A stretch of 64,000 bases of DNA from Mycobacterium sp. ACS4331 (GCF_001667265.1 NZ_LZHW01000007.1:1-64000); one strand, 5' to 3'. Shown: positions 50,802 to 58,887, numbered from the stretch's first letter. Notes: generated by a model from the sequence alone, not told the origin. A program made the numbers and translations.

Positions 50802-51632
50802 ATGACAGACACAAGCGCTCTGCGGGACCGCTTCCAGATGGGCCTGCCGGACACTCGCACCACTCTCGGTCGGGTGGATGCGTGGTGGCGGGCCGCCACC
50901 CACCTCGCGCACCGGCTCCCCGGGGGAAGCCGGCCCGCGGTGGCGGCCGCCACGCTCACCTACGCGCACCTCAACCGGATGATCGTGCGTCGTGACGAAC
51001 GGATCCGCTTCGTCCTCGGTGTCACCGAGGCGGCGCCCGCCCTGGCGGCGGTCGCACAGATGGAGGGGACGACGACGCCCGGCCGCCTGTGTGCGGAGGT
51101 CGGGTGCGGCCACAACTTCACCTTGGCCCACGCGATCGGCGCCGTGCTCGGAGAACCGGGCCTGACCGTCGCGGCCATGGTCGGAGAGGACGAGGCCGTG
51201 TCGGCCTGGCCGATCCGTGCCCTGCACGACCCCACGCGCGACGGCACGGTGTTGCCGATCCTGTACCAGCCGACGATGGATCGCGACGAACTGCGCCGCG
51301 TGTTCCGGCCGCGGGGTTGGGAACCGATCGAGATCGGTGAGGTGGGCTGCATCTCCCACGGCGCGCACACCGCCGAGCTGCACCGCTGCTTCGCCGCGGC
51401 ACTGTATGTCGCGCTGGATGAGATCGCGGCGCTCACCGCCGCCGCGGCCTCAGGCGATGCGCAACCACAGCCACACTGGCCCATGCTCGTGCTGCGGCTG
51501 CCCGCGGACTGGCCGCCCGCCGCGGCGTCCGACGAGACCGCCGCGGGCTGGTTCGACGCCGACGGCCGTCCGGTCCCCGAGATCGCGCAGGCCGCGCCGG
51601 TTGGAGATCTGCGGATGAGCGCCGAGTGGTGA
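50802..51632 (+). CDS. Truncated, degenerate phosphoketolase N-terminal-domain-like protein
   Basis: 276-residue protein resembling only the N-terminal (XFP_N) part of ~800-residue phosphoketolases. Matching blocks: VDAWWRAATHLA (compare WWRAANYL), YAHLNRMIVRRD, HDPTRDGTVLPILY, FRPRGWEPIEIG and the closing HWPMLVLRLPADWPPA. The family's catalytic HGGPG and the thiamine-diphosphate motif GDGExETG are lost, replaced by TEAAPA and GEDEAVSA (about residue 129). It is thus probably non-catalytic or has another role. ATG 50802 has an AAAGGA ribosome-binding site. A DosR box in the divergent promoter suggests hypoxia induction. Confidence 0.7.
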   Translation: MTDTSALRDRFQMGLPDTRTTLGRVDAWWRAATHLAHRLPGGSRPAVAAATLTYAHLNRMIVRRDERIRFVLGVTEAAPALAAVAQMEGTTTPGRLCAEVGCGHNFTLAHAIGAVLGEPGLTVAAMVGEDEAVSAWPIRALHDPTRDGTVLPILYQPTMDRDELRRVFRPRGWEPIEIGEVGCISHGAHTAELHRCFAAALYVALDEIAALTAAAASGDAQPQPHWPMLVLRLPADWPPAAASDETAAGWFDADGRPVPEIAQAAPVGDLRMSAEW

Positions 51633-51655
51633 GGTCAGTGGCCTAGGCTCAGCAC

Positions 51656-52036
51656 GTGATTCGTCTGCTGCTGCATGCCGTGGTGTTCCTGGGGTCGGCG
51701 ACGATCGGGCTGCTGGTCGCGAACTGGCTGGTGCCCGGCGTCGAAGTGCACCTGTCCGGTTTCCTGGTCGCGGTTCTGATCTTCGCGGTCGCGCAGGCGA
51801 TCCTGTCGCCGTTCTTCCTGAAGATGGCCAGCCGATACGCGTCGGCGTTCCTGGGTGGCATCGGCCTGGTGTCCACGCTGGCGGCGCTGTTTCTGGCGTC
51901 GGTCCTCACCGACGGGCTGACCATCCGGGGCGTCGGGTCCTGGGTGGCGGGCACCGTTGTGGTGTGGCTGGTGACGGCGATCGCGACGCTGCTGCTGCCG
52001 GCGTTGGTGCTCAAGAAGAAGGCCGCCGCCGCCTAA
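51656..52036 (+). CDS. Small four-helix membrane protein (phage-holin-IV/DUF360-like)
   Basis: 126-residue protein with four hydrophobic helices: residues about 2-24, 32-52, 62-84 and 94-118. The pattern resembles the mycobacterial 4-TMS phage holin superfamily IV (PF04020-like) proteins, which are chromosomal membrane proteins of unknown function. It starts at GTG 51656, 6 nt after a TAGGCT hexamer (51644-51649), which suggests a leaderless transcript. Its stop overlaps that of the convergent cupin gene within CTAA. Confidence 0.75.
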   Translation: MIRLLLHAVVFLGSATIGLLVANWLVPGVEVHLSGFLVAVLIFAVAQAILSPFFLKMASRYASAFLGGIGLVSTLAALFLASVLTDGLTIRGVGSWVAGTVVVWLVTAIATLLLPALVLKKKAAAA

Positions 52037-52470
52037 CCGTGCATCGTGAAGTCGGCGAAGTCGAAGCCCGGCACCACGACACAACTCACCAGGACGGGCT
52101 CGTCGCCGGCCGGCCGTGCCCGCTGCCAGTGCCCCGGCGGCACCAGGACCTGCGGGCTCTCACCGGCCGCGAGGTCGCTGCCCAGTAGAACCGTTGTGGC
52201 GCTGTCCCTTTCGGGACCGATCTCAAGCACGAGTGGACCGCCGCGGTGGACGAACCAGAGTTCCGCGCTGCGCACGGTGTGCCAGGCCGACTGTTGTCCG
52301 GGCATCAGCAGAAACAGGATCGCCGTGCCCGCACTGCGCGGTCCGGTGTAGTCCGAGGGCAGGGCGGCGGCCGGGATGGTCAGGTCGCTGCGCCAGGTCT
52401 CCCGGTACCAGCCTCCTTCGGGGTGGGGCCCCAGCCCAAGATCTGCAGCCCAATCCGGAAGTTCGGTCAT
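52033..52470 (-). CDS. Cupin_5 (DUF985) family protein
   Basis: 145-residue single-domain cupin of the DUF985 group. The starting block LGLGPHPEGGWYRETWRS and AWHTVRSAELWFVHRGGPL, LVPPGHWQRARP and VSCVVVPGFDFADF are characteristic. The His in the cupin motifs suggest a metal site. Function unknown; relatives bind sugar-like ligands. ATG 52470 (MTELPDWAAD) trims a non-conserved extension. It is divergent from the ABC-F gene and its leader. Confidence 0.83.
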   Translation of the reverse strand: MTELPDWAADLGLGPHPEGGWYRETWRSDLTIPAAALPSDYTGPRSAGTAILFLLMPGQQSAWHTVRSAELWFVHRGGPLVLEIGPERDSATTVLLGSDLAAGESPQVLVPPGHWQRARPAGDEPVLVSCVVVPGFDFADFTMHG

Positions 52471-52518
52471 CGGCACAGCGTAGGAGAAAACCGGTTGCCA
52501 CCGGGTGACAACCGCGGC

Positions 52519-52524
52519 TACCGT
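52519..52524 (+). promoter_or_regulatory. -10 element of the ABC-F leader transcript
   Basis: TACCGT fits TANNNT and ends 7 nt before the GTG of a 10-codon leader ORF, so the transcript probably starts at that GTG (52532). Confidence 0.5.
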
Positions 52525-52531
52525 GGCCGGC

Positions 52532-52564
52532 GTGGATGACTCCAAGGCTCCGACCGCGCGCTGA
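52532..52564 (+). CDS. Candidate 10-aa leader peptide of the ABC-F gene
   Basis: GTG GAT GAC through CGC TGA encodes VDDSKAPTAR. The GTG lies 7 nt after TACCGT, as for a leaderless mRNA. Its last codon and stop (CGCTGA, 52559-52564) form one arm of a hairpin in the leader. Short leader ORFs before ABC-F antibiotic-protection genes often govern them by ribosome stalling. Expression is not demonstrated. Confidence 0.45.
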   Translation: MDDSKAPTAR

Positions 52565-52599
52565 GCACCTCTTCAGCTTCAGCGCATTCCGTTCGCTGA
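52558..52599 (+). promoter_or_regulatory. Mutually exclusive hairpins upstream of the ABC-F gene
   Basis: TCAGCG (52579-52584) can pair with CGCTGA at 52559-52564, extended to 7 bp as GCGCTGA/TCAGCGC, or with CGCTGA at 52594-52599 (6 bp). The upstream arm contains the leader-peptide stop codon, so a ribosome stalled there would switch pairing to the downstream arm, 16 bp before the ATG. Confidence 0.45.
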
Positions 52600-52615
52600 C
52601 ACGCCTGGAGACACC

Positions 52616-54178
52616 ATGTCCGTCATTCTCAATGAACTCGGCTTCACCTGGCCCGACGGGGCCGTCGCGCTGGAGGGGATCACCGGCACGTTCGGGCCCG
52701 GCAGCACGGGCCTCGTCGGCGACAACGGCTCGGGCAAATCGACGCTGCTGCGCCTGATCGCCGGTGAGCTGACCCCCACATCGGGCAGTGTCGCGGTCGA
52801 TGGCGAGGTCGGACACCTGCGCCAGAACCTGACACTGCGTGTCGAGGACACCGCGGCCGACCTGCTCGGCATCTCCGACACCCTGGCAGCGCTGCGGGCG
52901 ATCGAGGCGGGCCAGACCGCCGAGGCGCTGTTCGAGGCCGTCGGCGACGACTGGGACGTCGAAGCCCGAGCGCGCGCCCTGCTGGATGAGATCGGTTTGG
53001 GCTCAGTGGCTCTGGACCGTCGGGTGGGTGCGATGTCCGGTGGTGAGGCGATGTTGGTGGCGTTGGCCGGCGTCCGGTTGCGGCGCACCGCCGTGACGCT
53101 GCTCGACGAGCCCACCAACAATCTCGACCGTGCCGCCCGCACCGCGGTGTACGGCATGGTCGAGCGCTGGCCGGGTGTCGTGATCGTGGTCAGCCACGAC
53201 ACCACGCTGCTGGAGCAGCTGTCGAACACCGCCGAGATCCATCGCGGTGAGCTCTCGGTGTTCGGCGGGCCGTACCGACAGTGGCGGGCACACCTGCAGG
53301 CCGAACAGGATGCCGCCGTCCAGGCCGCCCGCACTGCCGAGCAGGCGGTCAAGGTGGAGAAACGCCAGAGGGTGGAGGCCGAGACCAGACTGGCCCGCAG
53401 GCGGCGGACCGCGCAGCGCACCCGCGACAGCGTGCCCCGGATCGTCGCCAACATGCGCGCGTCGGCGGCTCAGGTGTCGGCGGGCAGGCTGCGCAGCGGC
53501 CATGACGACAGGCTGCAGGCCGCGCGGCAGGCCGCCGACGACGCCTCGGCCCGGGTGCGGGCCGATGAGCACATCCGGGTCGAGCTGCCGGATCCGCAGC
53601 TGCCCGCCGGGCGGCGGTTGGCGGAGGTGAACGGCGGCGACGGCACGCTGTACATCACCGGTCCCGAGCGGATCGCGCTCAGCGGTCCCAACGGAGTCGG
53701 CAAGACGACATTCCTCGAACAGATGATGCGTTCCGGCGCGGTGCGAACCGACCGGGTGGGCTGGCTTCCGCAGAGGCTCGACGGGCTTGACGACACCGCG
53801 ACCGTGCTGCAGACGGTGCAGGCCGCGGCCCCCAACACCGATGTCGAGACGATCCGGGGCCAACTGGCCCGGTTCCTGCTGCGCGGCGACAGCGTGCACC
53901 GCACGGTGGGCGGGTTGTCCGGAGGGGAGCGGTTCCGGGTGGCGCTGGCCAGACTGCTCCTGGCCGAACCGCCGTCGCAGCTGGTGATCCTCGACGAGCC
54001 GACCAACAACCTCGACATCACCAGCGTCGATCAGCTGGTCGATGCGCTCACCGCCTATCGCGGCGCGCTGCTGGTGGTCAGCCACGACGACGCGTTCCTG
54101 GCGCGCCTGGACATCGACCGATTCTGGGAGATGTCGGACGGGGGACGGATCCGCGAAACGGATAGGCTCGAGCCATGA
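52616..54178 (+). CDS. ABC-F family ATPase (ribosome-associated, antibiotic-protection type)
   Basis: 520-residue soluble protein with two ABC ATPase domains and no membrane segments. Domain 1: Walker A GDNGSGKS, signature MSGGE, Walker B LLDEPTNNLD. Domain 2 (from about residue 335): Walker A GPNGVGKT, signature LSGGE, Walker B ILDEPTNNLD. The charged linker (about 225-320, rich in Arg/Gln/Ala) is the P-site tRNA interaction motif region of ABC-F proteins. Relatives displace ribosome-targeting antibiotics or tune translation. It has an RBS CTGGAG. A leader ORF with alternative hairpins precedes it. Confidence 0.88.
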   Translation: MSVILNELGFTWPDGAVALEGITGTFGPGSTGLVGDNGSGKSTLLRLIAGELTPTSGSVAVDGEVGHLRQNLTLRVEDTAADLLGISDTLAALRAIEAGQTAEALFEAVGDDWDVEARARALLDEIGLGSVALDRRVGAMSGGEAMLVALAGVRLRRTAVTLLDEPTNNLDRAARTAVYGMVERWPGVVIVVSHDTTLLEQLSNTAEIHRGELSVFGGPYRQWRAHLQAEQDAAVQAARTAEQAVKVEKRQRVEAETRLARRRRTAQRTRDSVPRIVANMRASAAQVSAGRLRSGHDDRLQAARQAADDASARVRADEHIRVELPDPQLPAGRRLAEVNGGDGTLYITGPERIALSGPNGVGKTTFLEQMMRSGAVRTDRVGWLPQRLDGLDDTATVLQTVQAAAPNTDVETIRGQLARFLLRGDSVHRTVGGLSGGERFRVALARLLLAEPPSQLVILDEPTNNLDITSVDQLVDALTAYRGALLVVSHDDAFLARLDIDRFWEMSDGGRIRETDRLEP

Positions 54179-54603
54179 TCCGAATCCGGCCCGGTTGGCT
54201 GGTGGCTCTGTGCGCGGGTGTGCTCGCCGTCAGCGTCTGGCTGCCGTGGTTGACGACGACGGCCAACGGCGGCGGCCGCGTGAGCGCGATCGGCGGAGCC
54301 GTCGGCAGCCTGGACCTGCCGCCGCGTTTCGGGGTGGGGCAGCTGATCGTGCTGTTGACCTCATCCCTGGTGGTGGCCGCCGCGATGGCCGCGCGCGGGC
54401 TTTCACAGAAGTGGGCGGCCGGTGTCGCGTGCGCGATTTCGGTGGCCGTCACGGCGCTGACCGTGCTCTACCACCACCTGTTCGTCGGCGGCGGTGTGAT
54501 CGCCGGCTACGGCTTCTACATCGGCCTGTGCAGTGCCGTTGCCGCGGTGGTCTTTTCGGTCTGGACCCTGGTCCAGGCCCTGTCGGCCGGGCGTCGACGG
54601 TGA
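54175..54603 (+). CDS. Hypothetical four-helix membrane protein
   Basis: 142-residue protein with four predicted membrane helices (about residues 7-26, 52-72, 80-100 and 108-134). It has no catalytic motif and is not recognised from a named family. A TAGGCT hexamer inside the ABC-F gene (54163-54168) ends 6 nt before its ATG, so it may be expressed separately as a leaderless mRNA. It also overlaps the ABC-F stop by 4 bp and the GNAT start by 4 bp. Confidence 0.7.
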   Translation: MIRIRPGWLVALCAGVLAVSVWLPWLTTTANGGGRVSAIGGAVGSLDLPPRFGVGQLIVLLTSSLVVAAAMAARGLSQKWAAGVACAISVAVTALTVLYHHLFVGGGVIAGYGFYIGLCSAVAAVVFSVWTLVQALSAGRRR

Positions 54604-55202
54604 CGCGGTTCATCGAGCCGATCCGGCTGTCCGGACGGCGGTGGGTGTCGTTGGAGCCGTTGCGCACCGGCCACATCCCCGAGATCGCGTCGGCCGCGGC
54701 CGACGGTGACAGCGGCACCCTGTGGTTCACCGCGGGCCCCGGTGAGCACACCGCCGACGCGTGGGTGCAGCGCATGCTCGGTCTGCAGACCAGTGGGCAC
54801 GGGCTGACGTTCGTGGTGCGCAGGCTGTCCGACGGTGCGCTGGTGGGCTCGTCGAGCTACCTCAACGTCGACCCGCCCAACCGCAGGCTTGAGATCGGTG
54901 CGACCTGGTACTCAGGCTCGGCCCGCCGCACCGGGGTGAACTCGGAGACCAAGCTGCTGATGCTGCGGCACGCATTCGAGGAGTTGGGTTGTGTGGCAGT
55001 CGAATTCCGCACCCACTTCTTCAACCGGACGTCTCGGGCGGCCATCGAGCGCCTCGGTGCCAAACAGGACGGCATCCTGCGCAGCCATCAACTGCTCGCC
55101 GATGGATCACGCCGCGACACCGTGGTGTACTCGATCCTGGACATCGAGTGGCCGGCGGTGCGCACCAACCTGCAGTTCCGCCTGGACCGCCACGACGCCT
55201 AG
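54600..55202 (+). CDS. GNAT-family N-acetyltransferase (RimJ/RimL-like)
   Basis: 200-residue acetyltransferase of the RimJ/RimL type (Acetyltransf_3). It shows LVGSSSYLNVDPPNRRLEIGATWYS, the family's beta4 region, and a C-terminal FFNRTSRAAIERLGAKQDG that usually contacts acetyl-CoA, with RRDTVVYSI at the end. The likely target is a protein N-terminus or a small amine. It starts at GTG 54600, overlapping the preceding stop (GTGA). It is last in the ABC-F/membrane/GNAT run. Its stop shares CTAG with the convergent HxlR gene. Confidence 0.85.
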   Translation: MTRFIEPIRLSGRRWVSLEPLRTGHIPEIASAAADGDSGTLWFTAGPGEHTADAWVQRMLGLQTSGHGLTFVVRRLSDGALVGSSSYLNVDPPNRRLEIGATWYSGSARRTGVNSETKLLMLRHAFEELGCVAVEFRTHFFNRTSRAAIERLGAKQDGILRSHQLLADGSRRDTVVYSILDIEWPAVRTNLQFRLDRHDA

Positions 55203-56119
55203 GCCGTGGTGGGCTCGACCAGCACGTCATCGCCCGACAGCGCGTTCGCGCACTGGTCGCAGGCGAGTCTCGCGGTGAACGGCGCGCCGCAGGTCCGGTG
55301 CGTCAGCACGACTGCGGGGCCCTCCGGTGCGTGATACCAGTGCTGGCCCCAGTCCAGCGCCGTGACGAGAACACCGAAGAATGCCCGGCCCTTGTCCGTC
55401 AGCAGGTACGCCTCCGACCCTGACAGCACACCGTTCGCGACAAAGGCGCGCAGTCGGGCCGAGATCGACGCCGGCGGTGCGCCCAACTGTCTCTGGAAGT
55501 CACCGAACCGGCTGGCCCCCAGGAAGGCTGCGATCAGGATGGCCGCCGACCACCTGTTTCCGAACACGCTCATGGTCTCGGGGTACAGGCCCGGAGGGCC
55601 CGCCGAGCCGCCTCTGCGGCGAGTGACGGTGGTCGGGGTCGACCGTTTCCACGAACCGCTCGGCCCCCACCGCACCCTGACGTCGGTGTCGGTGCTGGGT
55701 GCGGTGCACGCGCGGCAGGTCAACAGCGGCGTGAACAGCGCCCCGCACGTGACGTGCCGCATGGTGGGCAGCTGGTCGACGTGGTCGGGCACCCAGCGCC
55801 GTTCCCAGTCCCAGATGAGCAGCATCATCGGCCACAGGGCGCGGCCGCGGGGTGTCAGCAGGTACTCGGTGCGCGGCGGATTGTCCTGGTACTCACGCCG
55901 TTCGAGCAGCCCTTCACCGGTCAGGCCGCGCAGCCGCGTGGTCAGCACCGCGTTCGAGATCGGCAGTCTGGCCAGGTATTCGCCGTATCGGGTGGCGCCC
56001 AGCAGTGACTGCTGCACGATCAGCAGGTTCCACTCGTCGCCGAGCAGTCCGAGCATGCGACTGACGGCGTTGGGCGCACCCGCCTCCAGTTCGGTGCGGG
56101 CATCCAGCAGCGCGTTCAC
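55199..56119 (-). CDS. Tandem HxlR-type winged-helix regulator with duplicated Cys/His motif
   Basis: 306-residue regulator made of two HxlR-like winged-helix domains: about residues 1-140 (LLGDEWNLLIVQQSLLGATRYGEY) and 165-306 (VFGNRWSAAILIAAFLGASRFGDF). Each domain ends in the same motif, HxxC-x9-CxxC: H122, C125, C135, C138 and H274, C277, C287, C290. These likely bind zinc or act as a redox switch (inference). It starts at GTG 56119 directly after the carotenoid-oxygenase stop, so it is third in that operon and probably autoregulates it. Confidence 0.82.
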   Translation of the reverse strand: MNALLDARTELEAGAPNAVSRMLGLLGDEWNLLIVQQSLLGATRYGEYLARLPISNAVLTTRLRGLTGEGLLERREYQDNPPRTEYLLTPRGRALWPMMLLIWDWERRWVPDHVDQLPTMRHVTCGALFTPLLTCRACTAPSTDTDVRVRWGPSGSWKRSTPTTVTRRRGGSAGPPGLYPETMSVFGNRWSAAILIAAFLGASRFGDFQRQLGAPPASISARLRAFVANGVLSGSEAYLLTDKGRAFFGVLVTALDWGQHWYHAPEGPAVVLTHRTCGAPFTARLACDQCANALSGDDVLVEPTTA

Positions 56120-57637
56120 TCACATACCGATCGCGGCGGCCGCCGAGTCGTCGGTGCGCCACCGCCGCAGTTCGGAACCGTCGACCCAGGTGGAGTGCGT
56201 TCCGCTCGAGATCCGCTCGGGCAGAGCCAGTCTGCAGACCGGTCCGTCAGCCACCCGGCTCGCGTCGAACACCAGGCAGTGGGAGGCGTCGTCGTTCATG
56301 TCGGTGGTCAGCGTCACCAGGTAGCCGTCGTCCTCCGCGACGGAACCCACCCGCGGGGCCATCGCGGTCTCGCTGCCGTAGACACCCTCGCCGAACGAGT
56401 AGCCCTCCTCGGCACCGGTTGACAGGTCGTGGCGCACCAGCCCGTCGAACAGGAACCAGCCCGGCCGGCCGGTTGCGGCGTAGACGTAGCGGTAGTCCCG
56501 CCCCGCGTTCGCGGGGTTGATCATGCCGAACTCGCTGATGGTGTCGGTGAGCCGCTCTTCGCGAGTCTCGCCGGTGACCATGTTGAACCGCCAGCGGTGC
56601 AGGCGCGTCTGCAACCGATCCAGCGCCAGGAAGCGGAACATCTTCTGCCACTTGTCACCAGCGTGGTCGTCCATCGGCGCCGGGTCGCCCTCGAAGAACC
56701 CGTCGAGCACCACCTCGTCACCGTCCTCGAAGGCGTTGGTGAAGTGCAGCACGAACGTCGGGGCAGCTTCGAACCAGCGGACGTCGCCGGGGCCACCACG
56801 GCGCGGGACGATCGCGAACCGGGACGGCATGTCCGGGTGGAACCCGGGCAGGTGGATGTCGGACTCGAGCAGCTTCGGATCCCAGAACAGCGGGAAGTCG
56901 TTGAAGATCGCGTAGTTCTCGGTGAACGCCATATCGTGCGGCAGTCGCGGTCCGGGGAGTTCGATGTCGGTCTGGTGCACGACGGTGTTGTTCGCGTCGA
57001 CGACGCCGTAGCGCAGGTACGGAGCCTGCTTGGAGTAGCTGAAGTACAGCAGTTCGCCGGTGCGGTCGTCGACCTTCGGGTGCGCCGAGACGCCCCAGTC
57101 GGACGGGAACCCGCCGTTCCAGTCCTCCTTGCCGAGGGTGTCGGCCGTGTACGGGTTCAGGCGGTACAGGTCACCGCACTGGTAGAAGCTCGTGAGTGCG
57201 GTGCCGCGGTGCACCACGACGTCGGTGCTCGACGCGTCCTTCATCAGCGTCCGCGCGCCCCAACCGTAGTCGCGCTTGGCCACCTGCACCGGCTCCGCGA
57301 GACCGGGCCACAGCGCACCTCCGGCCGCGTTCTCCTCGGCGAAGCCGTCGGTTCGGACAAAGCGGTTGCGGTAGAACGCCTTTCCATCGCGGAAGCCCAC
57401 CACGTGCAGCATCCCGTCGCCGTCGAACGGGTGGTAGAAGGACAGCGACGGGTGCAGGGGGTTCTCGGTGTTTCGCAGGTACACGCCGTCGAGGTCGCCG
57501 GGGATCTCCCCGGAGACCACCGTGAGGTCGTCGGCGCGCCACTCCGTCGTCTGGGGACGCCATGCGCCGGTGCGGTACGGGTGGTCGTCGTCCTCGGGCA
57601 GCGTCGACAGAAACTTGCCGACCACATCGGTGTTCAT
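56120..57637 (-). CDS. Carotenoid oxygenase family (RPE65/CCD) dioxygenase
   Basis: 505-residue non-heme iron dioxygenase that cleaves conjugated double bonds in carotenoids, retinoid-like compounds or stilbenes. The four iron His are visible: H186 (SAHPKV), H234 (LPHDMAF), H298 (VLHFTNAFED) and H481 (GTHSTWV). The N-terminal GEIPGDLDGVYLRNTENP and HPFDGDGMLH blocks are typical. Substrate unknown; no carotenoid synthesis gene is in the window. The ATG at 57637 lies one base after the thiolase stop (TGA-G-ATG), so it is co-translated with the thiolase. Confidence 0.9.
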   Translation of the reverse strand: MNTDVVGKFLSTLPEDDDHPYRTGAWRPQTTEWRADDLTVVSGEIPGDLDGVYLRNTENPLHPSLSFYHPFDGDGMLHVVGFRDGKAFYRNRFVRTDGFAEENAAGGALWPGLAEPVQVAKRDYGWGARTLMKDASSTDVVVHRGTALTSFYQCGDLYRLNPYTADTLGKEDWNGGFPSDWGVSAHPKVDDRTGELLYFSYSKQAPYLRYGVVDANNTVVHQTDIELPGPRLPHDMAFTENYAIFNDFPLFWDPKLLESDIHLPGFHPDMPSRFAIVPRRGGPGDVRWFEAAPTFVLHFTNAFEDGDEVVLDGFFEGDPAPMDDHAGDKWQKMFRFLALDRLQTRLHRWRFNMVTGETREERLTDTISEFGMINPANAGRDYRYVYAATGRPGWFLFDGLVRHDLSTGAEEGYSFGEGVYGSETAMAPRVGSVAEDDGYLVTLTTDMNDDASHCLVFDASRVADGPVCRLALPERISSGTHSTWVDGSELRRWRTDDSAAAAIGM

Positions 57638-57638
57638 C

Positions 57639-58853
57639 TCAGTTCTCTCCTTGGGACACGACGAAACTCACGGTCGTGGCGGTGCTGCCGCCGATGTTCA
57701 GGGTTCCGAACCTGCGAGCGCCTTCCACCTGCTGGTCACCTGCCGTTCCGCTGACCTGGCGGGCCGCGTCCAGCAGCATGCGGACACCTGTCGCCCCCAC
57801 GGGGTGCCCACCGCCGATCAGACCGCCGCTGGGGTTGATCGGCAGTCGCCCGCCGATGGCGATCTCGCCGTTCTCGATCGCCTTCCACGATTCACCCGGT
57901 TCGGTGAGACCGATGTGGTCGATCGCCAGGTACTCGCTGGGCGTGAAGCAGTCGTGCACCTCGAAGCCGCCCAGGCCGTCGAGGGTGGTGTGGGCCCGGG
58001 CCAGTGCGTCGCGCACCGCATCGCGCACGTGCGGCAGCACGTGGGGATCGTCGCCTGAGCGCGCGAACTTCTGGTCCAACCCCAGTCCGACGGTGCGATG
58101 CCCCCACCCGTCGATGCGCCCCAGCGGGCGGGCGGTCGGGTGTTCCCGCAGGAAGGCGTCGTTGACCAGGACGATTCCCGCGCCACCGTCGGTCATCTGG
58201 CTGCAGTCCAGGCGCCGTATTCGACCCTCGACGACGGGATTGGTGACGTCGTCGGCGGTGATCGGGTCCGGCACGACCCACCCTCGGGTCTGCGCCAGGG
58301 GGTTGGCCCGCGCGTTGGCGAAGTTGAGCGCGGCGATCGCGCGCAGGTGCTGCTCATCGAGGCCGTAACGGCGGTCGTACTCGTCGGCGACCCGGCTGAA
58401 CATGTACGGCCACATATAACGGCAGTCCTGGCCCTCATGCCCGGTCCAGGCGGCGGCGCCGAGGTGCGCCGCGGCGAGGTCGCCCGGCACCGTCTTCTCC
58501 AACTCGACGCCGACGACGAGGGCGACGTCGTAATGGCCGGCCCGCAGGTCGGCGATGGCCGCAAGGGTCGCGACGCTGCCCGAGGCGCAGGCGGCCTCGT
58601 GCCGGGTCGCGGGCAGGCCCCACAGGTCGTCGTGCACGGTGGCGGGCATCGCGCCGAGGTGGCCCTGGTTGGCGAACATCTCGCCGAACGCGTTGGCGAC
58701 GTGGATGACCTCGATGTCCTTGGCGTCGATGCTCGAGCGCTGCAGCGTGTTCTCGACGACCTCGGCCGTCAGCCCGGCGAAGTCGACGCCTTCACGGCTG
58801 AGGTTTCGGGCGAAGTCGCTCTGGTACCCGCCGAGAATCCACACACCCGCCAT
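57639..58853 (-). CDS. Thiolase-family acyl-CoA acyltransferase (SCP-x type)
   Basis: 404-residue thiolase of the SCP-x/lipid-transfer group. The nucleophile is C89 in HEAACASGSVA, and the C-terminal active-site region is NPSGGLIGGGHPVGATG. The usual second Cys of degradative thiolases is replaced by the IGGSTATT region, as in SCP-x enzymes, which handle bulky CoA esters. It is first gene of the thiolase/carotenoid oxygenase/HxlR operon. The ATG at 58853 is 6 nt after TACCGT (minus strand, 58865-58860), so the mRNA is probably leaderless. Confidence 0.87.
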   Translation of the reverse strand: MAGVWILGGYQSDFARNLSREGVDFAGLTAEVVENTLQRSSIDAKDIEVIHVANAFGEMFANQGHLGAMPATVHDDLWGLPATRHEAACASGSVATLAAIADLRAGHYDVALVVGVELEKTVPGDLAAAHLGAAAWTGHEGQDCRYMWPYMFSRVADEYDRRYGLDEQHLRAIAALNFANARANPLAQTRGWVVPDPITADDVTNPVVEGRIRRLDCSQMTDGGAGIVLVNDAFLREHPTARPLGRIDGWGHRTVGLGLDQKFARSGDDPHVLPHVRDAVRDALARAHTTLDGLGGFEVHDCFTPSEYLAIDHIGLTEPGESWKAIENGEIAIGGRLPINPSGGLIGGGHPVGATGVRMLLDAARQVSGTAGDQQVEGARRFGTLNIGGSTATTVSFVVSQGEN

Positions 58854-58859
58854 GCGGGC

Positions 58860-58887
58860 ACGGTACTACAACTAACAGAGTGACTCT
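58860..58887 (-). promoter_or_regulatory. Promoter and palindrome of the thiolase/carotenoid-oxygenase operon
   Basis: On the minus strand TACCGT (58865-58860) is the -10 element. A perfect 11-bp palindrome AGAGTGACTCT (58877-58887) lies about 12 bp upstream, around the spacer/-35 zone. It is a candidate operator for the HxlR-type regulator encoded at the operon's end. Confidence 0.45.

Noticed and set aside
51656..52036. A prophage remnant, suggested by the holin-like membrane protein.
   Set aside because: No other phage gene, integrase or attachment repeat is nearby; such four-helix proteins are ordinary chromosomal genes in actinobacteria.
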